DNA of 64,000 nt from a virus. The stretch spans positions 18,156-82,155 of the IMG/VR virus record IMGVR_UViG_3300022696_000117. One strand, given 5' to 3'. Position numbers and translations under genes: made by a program. Below the pieces are notes generated by a model. The model was not told where the DNA came from. It ran no database searches and worked only from the letters and a program-made list of their open reading frames with translations. Numbering within the stretch: the stretch's first letter is position 1; each line of letters begins with the position of its first letter. This document shows, piece by piece, positions 31,006 through 41,800 of the stretch.

Positions 31006-32447
31006 TATTCGTTGGTCACCCGAATCGGGGTGATATTGTTTTCTTCAGACTCGGTTCCGGCAGGAACGATCTGTCTGACCCAGATATACATGGCCCCGAG
31101 GTGGGTGCTGAATTGAAGCTTGTCTCCGGCAGTCGGAGACCCGATCCACCCGAGGTGGTCGACGGTGAATAGAGGCTCACCGGAAGCTGGATTGACAGGG
31201 GCGCAATCAGACGAGACGTTAAAAGTCCCAAGCGATCCGCCATTCACTCCGGTCACTTGAAACGTGGAGGAGGAAGAGAACGTCAGCTCATAAGCGTCCT
31301 CTTCCACGCCGTCGTTCACAAGCTCAATCGGGTAGCTCGTCTCGTCATATATTCCGCCGGCGGAGGTGTCGTTAAATCCGTCGTAGCTCGCCACCAGATC
31401 ACCGCCCTGGAGGGCTCCGGAGGCGTATGTGTTCGTTGCGCTGAAAGCTGTCGCTACCTGGCCGTCCAGGTCGATCGTGCAGATATTCCCGGAATAGGAC
31501 CAACATTTGTCCCAATAGGTGATGGTTATGTCGGTGCCGTTGTCAGGGGCGGATACCCATGTCGGCTGAGTGGTCCAGGCCCCGGTCGCCGGGTTTATCT
31601 GGCCACCGGTGCAGTGGCCCTCGCAGTTCCCGTCTGAATCGAAGGTGATGGTCTGGCTCACGCCTGAGCAGGTGGCGGTGATCGTAGGCATAAAGTCCGA
31701 CTTGATCAGAAGACCGTTGGTAATGCCGGACAAGGCCGAGAGCGTCGGCTGAACCGCACCGGTCCCGGTTCCGATTGATTCGTCTGTGGTTTTGTTTTCC
31801 GGCAGGGGAATTTTCTGTTCGTTGGAAACGCCGGTCTCGTATGTCATTACCAAGTCGTTTCCCAAATAGCGCCCTTTTGGGTAAACCAGGTCCGAAGAAT
31901 AGGTGGCCTTGGACCATGTGCCGTCAGCGTATGAGACCGAATCTCCGACCTTCACGTCAGAAGCCAAGGTCTGGCCGGCTTTGAACTGATCAGACAGGTA
32001 GAGGTATCCACCAGGTACGAACTCCGCTTCGTCGCCCTCCATCTCAAGCTCAAGCTGAGACTCTCCTCCGGACAGAGATGAGTTGAGTTTGCCTGCGCCG
32101 ACCCACAGCTTCAGGTCTGCGCTCAACTCTGACTGAACATCTGTTTCTGTCCCGAGGGCCATCGTTTTTCTGTCTCCGCCATTGGTTGGAGACATAAAAA
32201 AGGCCATGGCGTTCAGCGCGGTTTCCGGGGGCGATCCGGACTTTTCGTTCTTGGCGCCGAACTTCCTGTAGACCGGCTCCTTCGGGCCACCCGGGTATCT
32301 GCCGGCCAGAAGATCCATCGCCGAAACATAGTCGAACAGGTTCAGCTGCGCTCCGGAGATGATCGGAACCCGCCCGATCCGACCGCCGTTTGCCGCGGTA
32401 TCGGTGTTGTTGACTGCCTTATAAAAAACCAACGACTCAACGCTCAT
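31005..32447 (-). CDS. Virion structural protein of the tail tip
   Basis: A 480-residue Ser/Thr/Gly-rich beta protein with an FDYVSAMDLLAGRY segment, several Gly-Asp strands and a central cysteine group (ATCSGVS, CEGHCTGG, WDKCWSYSGNICTI). The GDSVSYADGTWSKATYS stretch is like inserted beta-domains in other virion proteins here. AAGGAG lies before the ATG. Its place between the tape-measure partner and the hub-like gene suggests a distal tail or tail-tip protein. Confidence 0.6.
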   Translation of the reverse strand: MSVESLVFYKAVNNTDTAANGGRIGRVPIISGAQLNLFDYVSAMDLLAGRYPGGPKEPVYRKFGAKNEKSGSPPETALNAMAFFMSPTNGGDRKTMALGTETDVQSELSADLKLWVGAGKLNSSLSGGESQLELEMEGDEAEFVPGGYLYLSDQFKAGQTLASDVKVGDSVSYADGTWSKATYSSDLVYPKGRYLGNDLVMTYETGVSNEQKIPLPENKTTDESIGTGTGAVQPTLSALSGITNGLLIKSDFMPTITATCSGVSQTITFDSDGNCEGHCTGGQINPATGAWTTQPTWVSAPDNGTDITITYWDKCWSYSGNICTIDLDGQVATAFSATNTYASGALQGGDLVASYDGFNDTSAGGIYDETSYPIELVNDGVEEDAYELTFSSSSTFQVTGVNGGSLGTFNVSSDCAPVNPASGEPLFTVDHLGWIGSPTAGDKLQFSTHLGAMYIWVRQIVPAGTESEENNITPIRVTNE

Positions 32448-32457
32448 GATATGCTCC

Positions 32458-32862
32458 TTAAAGTTCCATGATTTTAATCGTCAAACTGTGGAATCTGTCA
32501 TTTTCCTCGAAAACGGGCTTGTTCATGTGGATCGGGACGGCTGAAATCACCGGTGGGTCTTCATGCGGAAACCTGAACTTGATTTTTGCTCCATGGTGGT
32601 TCCAAACGTACTGTGCGTCAGGCACCTGGGTAAGGGCGTGAAGATCGGCCAGGTCTTTGAAAAGGATGGTGGCTGTTGTTTGAGTCCCGGCGAACACCCT
32701 TATCGGATTGTAATCCGGGCCCTCGAATAGAATTATGTTTCTGGCCAGCGCCCGCTCGACCACCGAGAATACCCCGGTGAATGCCAGCGGCTCCTGCTCT
32801 ACAAGCTCGCTCGGCAATAGCACCAGACGCTCGGTCTCGTTAATATCCCATAGCGAAATCAT
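32458..32862 (-). CDS. Tail protein immediately after tape measure
   Basis: A 134-residue beta-rich protein starting SLWDINETERLVLLPSE; it overlaps the tape measure by 23 bases. Small proteins here in siphoviruses often are distal-tail or tail-tip adaptors. No family is recognised. Confidence 0.55.
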   Translation of the reverse strand: MISLWDINETERLVLLPSELVEQEPLAFTGVFSVVERALARNIILFEGPDYNPIRVFAGTQTTATILFKDLADLHALTQVPDAQYVWNHHGAKIKFRFPHEDPPVISAVPIHMNKPVFEENDRFHSLTIKIMEL

Positions 32863-35800
32863 TCGGTCTCCGTCGTTTTTCCATTCTGATTTGCTCCTTG
32901 AACTGTTCTATCTGGTCTACTCTGTCGTAAACCTGAACTGTGGTATTGCCAAGAGTTAAATCCATTTTCCCCATATTTGTTGCTTCCTGAGCCGGACGAA
33001 CGGCCCCACCGGTTGCGAAATGCTGAACGACCTGCTGTGTGAACTGAGGAACCATCTTCGGGACCGATATCTTGGGCATGACAGGTTTCACCGGCCCACC
33101 GAGGCTGAACTTCTGCACGAAAGAGCTCATGATGTCCTTTGCGTCGGACTTGGATCTGGATCGGAGCCAATTGAAGAAGCCGTGGCCGCCGAAGTTCTGC
33201 ACGGTCGGCACGTCGATGACATGCTCGTTCGGTGTCAGCATGGCCGGTACGGTGTCTCCGGTTCCGGACCCGGGCACCCGGCCGCCGGTTGCGTATTTCA
33301 GGGGGGTGTCGCCCATCTTGCTGGTGATGTCCTTGGCCATCTTGGCAAGTTTTTTGAGCTTGCCTTCTGCTTCGGTGGTGTCCAGCTCGAATTTGGTTCC
33401 GGACTCAAGCTTATCCATGAACTCACCGGCCTTCTCCCTCGCCCTGTCGAGACCGGCATTGACTTCTTGTTCCAGCCGCTTCCCGATCGCTTCCAGCCGA
33501 CCGTCGGTTACGGCCAGGGTCTTCTGGAGGGTGGCTGTGTGTTCCTCGGTTTTGGCCTGTGCTCTCTCCAGAACCTTAATCCGGCCTTCCTCTTCGGATT
33601 TAAGCGTGGAGAACATTTTCTTGACCGCTTCGGTGGATCTGGACCTTGCCCTCTCTGCGGAGATGATGACCTTTTCTTCGTCCTTGATCTCTCCCGTCAT
33701 ACCCTTGGCGGCGTTCATCGCCTCCTTGATGAGCTTGATCTTTTCTTCGTACCGATCGTTGCCCATCGCAACCGCTTTGTTGTATTTCTCGTTGATCTCA
33801 GCCCACTTGTCCTCGTAGGCTGCCTGTTCCGACATCCCTTCGCGTTTTTGGTCGCGGAGCCATTCTTCAACCGATTTCTGTTCTTCGGCCAGGCCCCTGC
33901 GAATATCGAGGATCTCGTTTGCGACATCCTTTTCCATCTGAAGGGACGCTTCAAGCTCAGACTTCAGGGCCTGCCTGGCTTCTTCGTAATGCTTCTTCTT
34001 GGCTCTAAGCACCTGCTCGTCGATGTCCTTGACTTCCTCGGCGTATTGTTTTTCAGCCTTGGTCATCTCCTTGGCCACATCGACGACGATCTTCTTTTTC
34101 TTTTCGGCGCCCTGGACCCGGTTCTGGGCGTCTGACTCGTAGAGGCGCTTCTTGGCCTCGTTGGCCTCCTTTTCGAGCGTCTCCATATCGATGTAGAATC
34201 TTTTGGTGCCTGCCAGAACATCCTGGTTGTGCTTGTCGATCAGGCCCTCGTTCATCGACCAGAATTTGTGGCGCTCGATGGCGTATTCGAGATCCAGGCG
34301 TTCCTGGTCGGTGATGGCCTCGGCTGTCGCCGCGGTCTCCTTGTTCAGGGCATCTTTTTTGATCCCGAGCGACCTGGCCGCGGCGTCCTTTTCCTTGGCC
34401 GCATAGTCGTCCAAGGCCGTGGCAGCAAGCCCGAGGGATTCTCTGATGGCGCTGACCCGCTCCTGGGCCATTTTCAGGTTTATGGCTCTGATCTTGTCTT
34501 CAATGGTCTGCACCTGGCTGACATCAGGAACGATGCCGTAATATTGCGCCAGGGCCGCATTCTGTTTTTTGGCGGCGTCTATTTCTTCGCCTGACAACTT
34601 GGAATAATCACCAATGGATTCTTTGAGAGAGGCCAGGAACAGCTCCTTACCCCTGGCGTATTTTTCTTCGGTGCTGAGGGTGCCGAGATAAACCCTGACT
34701 TTTTCTGCATGGGCCTCCTTTGCGATCCGGATCTCTTCTTCCGACATCTCCGAGAGAACCCCGATAGATTCGTTCAGGGCCTTGTAGAGCGGGCTGTTTT
34801 TCGGAGAGAAGCCTGAGATCTCTTTCTTGAGGAAGGTGCTTTCAGCCTCGACCTTGAGCCGTTCAAGTTCGGTGATTTCATTCTGGTAGGCTTCGATCTT
34901 CTTGGAGGATTCCTCCTGGATTCGCTTGGTCTTGGCCGCGATGTCGTCCAGGACATTCTGGATGGATGCCTGGCGGGTAACCTTCATTTCGTCTTCGGCG
35001 ATCTTTTTAAAAGCCTCAAACCTTTCACGCCAAATCGACTGAACCGTAGCAGAAATCTCTTCTTCGGTGTGTTTCATCGACTTGGCCTTGTTCTGATAGG
35101 CAATCGCTTCAGACTTGGTGTCAGCGAAGAACTTTTCGAAAGAGATTTTCCTTCTTGAATCCAGTTTTCCGTAAAACTCCTCGAATTCGTTGTACGTGCT
35201 TTTTAGAACCCTATGGTCTCTGCTTCCGGTTTTGCTCCAGTCGAACAGTTTTTCGAAGAGAGATTTTTTAGGCATTGCGTCGTTTACTTTTTGGGTGCCC
35301 TCCTTCACGATGCCCAAAAACTCCAGGATGGTCTGCCAGAAAGACTTCTTCGCAGGCTCTCCGTCTTCACCAACGAAAGAGGTGACTATCCGTGGCCTCA
35401 AAGCGTTCGCTTCTCTTTCGAATTCTCTGGTGAGGCCGGTCATTTCTTCGGTTTTTTCTGACAGATCAGTTTCGCTCGACCCCCTGCCTCTGAACCAGAC
35501 AACGGCTTTTGCAACCAGGCCTTTGCTGATCGTCTCCATCGCCCGCTTCATTCTGACTGCAACACTGTCGACCACGTTGTCATCGAGCATCGCTTCAAGC
35601 GGGTTGATGTCCTTGATGGTCCGCTCCACCTCTTCAAGGGAGGTTTCAGTCTCGGATTTTATTCTGTTGAAGAACCCGGATACCAACCCAAGTCCTGGAA
35701 TCTGGTCTGTTATCCAGGCCATGGCCTCCGCAAAGGACTTCTTTACGTCAAGCAGAAAGGCATGGATGTAGCCATATGCTTTCATGGTGTAGTCGTTCAC

Positions 35801-38800
35801 CTTCATCGGCAAAGTGCCGAATAGGTCCATGTCGCCTATGATTCTGCCGAGATCCCAACCGATGAAGAAAGCCTGAACCGCAGCCATCACCATATTAAAC
35901 TTGGATGCCACGGTAGCCGCTGCGCCCGCTATCTTTGCCAGGCCGGTACTCAGACCTGGGACCTTCGCAACCATGGCAGTAAATGCCTTGGCGGCCGAGG
36001 ACCCGTGCGTAGACAGTTTGGCGAATGCGGTTCTGCCTATTTCGGAGAGGCCGGTAATGGCTTTTCGTGCCAGGTCCGCAGAAGAAGCCATTACCTTGAA
36101 CGGTCTTTGTGCGAATTTGAAATACTCTTGCAGCCCCTTTATTCCAAGCTTGATGCCGGCCACCACGCTTTTGTTCTTATCCATGAAGTCGACAAAAGCA
36201 GCGGAGATCCCGTTTTTAGCGTCAGAGGCAATCTTGGCTGGGGCTGTGAGCGCATCAGTCAGGGCCGTTTTCACCTTCTCAGCGGCGATTTCCGCCTTGT
36301 CGGATATGCTTGTCTTTAAATCGAATCCGAGCGTGAAGACTTTCCCGACATTGGCCATCATGCCGATAGATTTTTTGGTCCAGGCTTCAAAAATTGAACT
36401 CATGGCGCCGAGGGCATCGGCCCATTTCGGGGAGAAGTAACCAACCGTGTTGTCTATTACGGCCCTGAACGAGTCACCTATGGTAGAAACAAAGCCAAGC
36501 GCAATGCCTTCCGCCTCGTCGAGCTTTTTGTTCAGGCCTACAAGGAAGTCCTCTCCGTCCTGGCCCACCAAAGAGATGATGTATCTTGCGCCCATGTGAT
36601 AGGCGTCTTCTGCAAGCTGTCGAAGCTCTTTCCCGGTGTTCAGGATTTTGTCGATCAGCGGCTCACCATTGTCTGCAATGAACCGCATCGTGAAATTGGT
36701 GTTCAGCTTCGATAGAGACGCCTTGAATTTTTCAGAGAAGAACAGGAACTCGTCCAGCCTGTCTTCAGGGGTCTTTTCGCCCTCATCAGTCACGAGGTTT
36801 ACGACGAAATTCGGAGAGTGTTTCTTGACCGAATCTGAAAACTCTTCGAGCTTGGCTTCGGTGGCGTCTATAGCGTCGCCCACAGGCTTTCCTGCGCCGT
36901 CCGTGAAGAAGGTCTTGACCTTTTCTGCGTTCTTGTCTGCCTTCTTGAAGATGCCCCTTATAGAATGGACGACGTTTGAGGCGAAGGCAATTGGGTCGTC
37001 TCCGTCCTCCGTCTCTATACCGAGACGCATGATGGCGTTGATGTTGCCTACGCTCTTCGAAAAAGATGTCGCCTTCGAGATATTCTTCTTTACGCCATCC
37101 GTGAAGCTGTCGCCTTCGTCGGTCCCGAAGAAAATTGAAAGACCGGTCTTCAGACGGCCGGTCCAGGTGGAGAATTTGTTCAGGTTTTCCTTCAGCAGAT
37201 CAACCTGCTCAGAAACAGGAACACCTTCCGTGGTCCCGTCGCTTCCGGTAAAGGCTATCCTGAATAGAGCCGCCCCGGCCTTGGCTCGGTCCAGAAGACT
37301 GCCCTCGCCTCTGAATTGGGCATAGAGATTACTCAGCTCATCTCCGCCCTCTACCGAGATTTCGACCTTTTTTTCACCGGATAGGGCATCGGCTTTTTTG
37401 CCGAGAGTATCGAGTTCTTTAGACGCTTCCGCGACAGCCGGTCCCAGGTTGAAAAAACCTGATATTGCCTTGACGGCTCCGCTTCCTCCAATCTTGGAAA
37501 AGAATCCGGACGCCGACTCCGCAGCGGATGACAATCCATCTCTCAGCTTTTCTGCGGTCTCGTATGCCCCTATGAGGGCCTTCGGCATATCTATGCCGAA
37601 CTTTTCGCCTATCTTCTGTACGGTGATCAGCGCACCGCCGACCGAGTCGATCATATCGGCGGCTTGCTCTTCAACCGGCCGGCCGTCGTCTCCGAGGATT
37701 CCAAAGGTGAGCGTGGCCTTGAGGTCGTTCACCTTGGTCACCAAGGCTGTGGCGGCCATCAGCGCCTTCTTGGCCTCCTCCGGGATCGGCGCACCGGTCT
37801 TTGCAGCCACTACGCCGATCTTCAGCGCGGCCTTGGCTGCATTGATGGTGTTCTGCGTCTTTTCGACGTCGCCCATGACCGCTCTGAGTTTGTCTTCTAT
37901 GGGCATTTTTTGACCTTCGTCAGAAACGAAGACCTCGAAAGCGGTTTTCATGCCCGATATGGTGCCGGATGCCTCGGAAAATTTCCCCATCATTTTCTCG
38001 ATGGCGTCATCAAGGGGTATCCCAGTAGCGTCCGAAAATTCGGCGATGAAGGAAACAAGCAGGCCACCGATAAACTTGACGAGGGACATGAATTGGTCCT
38101 TGGCCCACGACAACCCCTCAGAAAGCGGCATGCCTCCGATCTTTATGTCTGCGGTCATTTCGGCAGTGGTTTTGTTGATATAGTCTGACAGGGCCTTGAA
38201 CTTACCCTTGACCCACTCTACTATCCCCCCGAATGAAATCCCTTCTTCCGTTTCGAACTTGGCTCTGAACTTTGTTATTGTTTCGTTTATTGAGTCGGAA
38301 AGGAGCTTCATCCTTTTTTTGATGTGCTCCATCTGCTCTTCAAGAGGTGCCCCGTCCTTGGTCCAGAATCTCACCGAGAAAACAGCGCCGAGAGTCCCGA
38401 TTACCTGCTTCAAGCCCTCGAACCCCTTCAGGGTTTCTGATATCCTTTGCGTAATCGGCTTCCCGTTTTCTGAGGAAAACTTTATCTTGAACTCGGACGC
38501 CTTTCCTTTCACATACTTTGATGCCTCTAAGATATTCTCTTTCACCCACTTCAAAGTAGACGAAAGCGGGTTTCCTTCTCCATCGGTGAACTTCGTAATA
38601 AAGCTGGTCACCACCCGCCCGACCCGGCGGGCCATCCCCATGATGCCGCCTTCCATATCCTTGATTTTTTCTGTGAGCGGCTTTACACTGTTGTTTTCGC
38701 CCATGAAGGAGACGGTGAAGGTGGAGACCAGGCCCTCAATCAGGCCTGCCAGGCCCTCTGCGGACTTGGCGACCTCTCCCATTTTTGCGGTGGTAGCCAG

Positions 38801-41800
38801 TCCGTCGGCTGACAAAAAGTCTGTGGTGAAGGTGCTCCCGAGATTAGAGACCAGGTCGCTTAGGCTTTTGGACTCATCGATGATATCCAGAACCCGGTCT
38901 TCAAACGGAATGCCGGTTTCGGCTTCGAAGGAAACCATGAACTTGGTGGCCATCTTGCCGATCTCGGCAGCCACGTCATACCCTGCCTCAACTGTTTTCA
39001 GCGCGGCTTCATCGAAAGGTATCCCGTCGTCAGAAACGAACATAGCCGTGAAGTAGGATTTCAGGCTGTTGATCTTCTCGGACGTGTTCTGGGCGAGAGA
39101 AAGGATTTCCCGACTTTCCTCGGACAGGTTTGCGCCGCCCTCTCCCTTGAAGAGAGTCGTGAAGGTAGCCTTGATGTTGTCTATCTGCTCAGACGTACCT
39201 TTTATCCGCCCGTAAACGGACTGGATCGTCTCGAACAGGGGCTTTTCATCCTTGTCTGCGTCTCCGATAAAGGCGACCTTGAAGATGTTTTTGGCCGCAA
39301 ACATCTTGCCGATGGTGCTTTTGTAGAGACCGAACGCCTTGGTCATGGCCCCGGTCATCAACTCGAAAACAGATGGCCACTCCTTCACATCACCGGCTGC
39401 TTCGATTTCAAGGGTGATCGGATCTTTCTGTATTTCCTTCTGGCCGTCCTTGATGGTTTTGCGGATCTCTTCTATGGCCTTGTCGACCGGTAAGCCCCCG
39501 GATGTCTGGAAGTCGACATTGACGACCGAATCGGTCTCTTCGGCATCCTTTCTGAGGTCACCGAGTTCGGCCTGGATCTCTTCGATTTTTTCACCGAGGA
39601 GCTTTGTGTCTGAAGCAGTCCCGGTGAACACCAGATTGATATTGCCGTCTACAGCGGTGTCAGCCCTGAACTGGTTGATGTATCCGGTCATTTCCTCGAA
39701 TGTTTCTTTGAGCCGGGATGTGTTCAGGGTGAACGGGGTCTGGCTGATCTCCTCTATTTTTTTGCGGTATCCCTCAAGGATGGCTTCGGTCTGCTGGATC
39801 TCGCCCCTGATGGCGTCCATCTGGGTTTTGAATTCGGCTCTTTGCTTTTCGAGGATGGCAACAGCCGCTTCGTGGCTTTTGGTGATGCCCTCCTTGGCCG
39901 CGTCGGCTGTCTGCTCGACCGAAGCAATGGTCTTTCCGGATTCATCAACCACGTCCCGGGCCAGGCCCTTGAACATGGATTGGGCCTCTCGGACCATCTC
40001 AGCGTTCTGAGTTTTGATGCCTTCCGCCAGGAGCCGGTTGGCCTCTTCACGATCGTTCAGCCACCGCTCCTCGTCGGACATGGTTTTCTGTTGAACGTCC
40101 CGCATGTCCTCCATGTAGGACTTGTTTACATTCTCGATCGCTTCGTTGGTGGACTCTACCTGGCCGCGGAGCCGATCATACTGGCCCTCCAGCTCCCGAA
40201 TGTGACCGGATACGATGCTCTTGACCTTGTCGTAGGCCCTCCGGATACCGGCAACATATTTCTCGTTGACCACCTCCATGTAGCCGATAATTCTGCCCTC
40301 GGCCTCCTGGCGGGAGATGGATGCCTTGCGGTACTCCCTGACGGTCTGATCGATGAAGCCCCTGACTATCTGGACCGCCTTCTGCTCACGGTCCTGGACC
40401 GCATCGAGCATCTTGTTGTTTTCGAGCATGTAATCCGCATACTCTTTTGCCCTGAGCGCGGCCATACTTTCGATCCGGTCCTTCTCGGCCAGGTTCAACT
40501 CTTCGGCCCGGTCCTTGAACTGAGAGATCCTCGACCCCAGATTCTTGTTGAATTCGACGAATCCTACTTTGTCCGCCGCCGACATGTCGTCGATCATTCG
40601 TCGGTAGTCTCTGGGAAGCTCCTGGACTGAAGATCGAAACGTGGCTGCTACACGGCCCACCCTTCCTTCAACCTCTGCGATCGCTGACAACATGGCATCG
40701 GCCAGGTCCCTCGCCACTTCAGGACCCACACGCATCGAGTTTATCATTTTCAGAATCTCGACACGGTTCATCCCGTACTTCTGGTTCAGGACCAAAAAGG
40801 TTTTGGCCAAGTCCCTTATGTTGTCCTTATAGTTTTCAGTGGCCTCATCAAGCTGTTCTATTAGAACTTTCTGGCCTGGAGCCGCCAGAAGGGGGGATAG
40901 GTTTTCGCTCGGCATGGCAGCTGTTCGCTGCCGCTCCATCATGTCGTATAGAGCCTGAAGCGATTTGGCTTGCTCATCGAGTTCGCCGGTTATTTTGACT
41001 TTCTCAACCTCAAGCATGGCTTCTGCGAGCTTCGGATAAGCTAAAGAGGCGAGGTCGACAACCCCCAGAAGGTCTCTTAGGCTTTCGGCAAGAGATCCTT
41101 GTTCCTTTGAGAATCTTTCAAGCATGTTTTCGTATGAATCGTCCGGCCTCTTTGAGAGCTCTTCGAGTGTTCTCCGGTAAAAAGAAAGGGTCTCCGCACT
41201 TTCTTTGAACGCGATGGCCTGAATTCTCGCCTCTTCAGATGTCCTCTGAAGCGCCGTGCTAAACCTATTGAGGATGATCAACAGGCCGGATATTGCCGTG
41301 GTCCATACAATGAAAGGGTTGGCCTGGAGCGCCCGCATGAGCCCTCTCTTGGCCCATATGGCTGCTCCGGCGGCACCGAAAGACGTGGCTACCCTGGTGA
41401 GGTGCTTAGCAAATACAACGATTGCTGTCCCTGCGAAGGCTTTATTGAGAAACTGAGCCGCTTTAGCAAGGCTGGCGATCCCTGCCGTAGCAAGCCCAAG
41501 CTGAGTCACCAGCCCCCCGAAATCGCTTTTTACGAAACTTTCAAGGCCCGTGAAAACCACCTTCATGGTATCGGCCAAAACGCCGAATGCGCCTGCGAGA
41601 CCTCTTTCACCAATAGCAATCGCAAGGTTGCCGGCCCGGTCGGCCGCATTCTTGAACTTGACCGCGAGGCCAAGGGCCTGGGTGTCAGCCATCTCCATGG
41701 CGGTCCCAAGGCGCTTGACCATGTCCATGGCCTCGTCGTATTTGCCGCTCATGAATGCTTCTGTGATGGCGGCGGCTGCCTGGGCGCCACGAAGCCGGAA

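Noticed and set aside
31870-31885. TTTTGGGTAAACC resembling an operator half-site
   Set aside because: It lies inside a tail gene, lacks a matching second arm and is probably chance.
36520-39520. CRISPR or other DNA repeat array
   Set aside because: The 111-base period is a diverged protein repeat within one reading frame, not near-identical DNA repeats with spacers.
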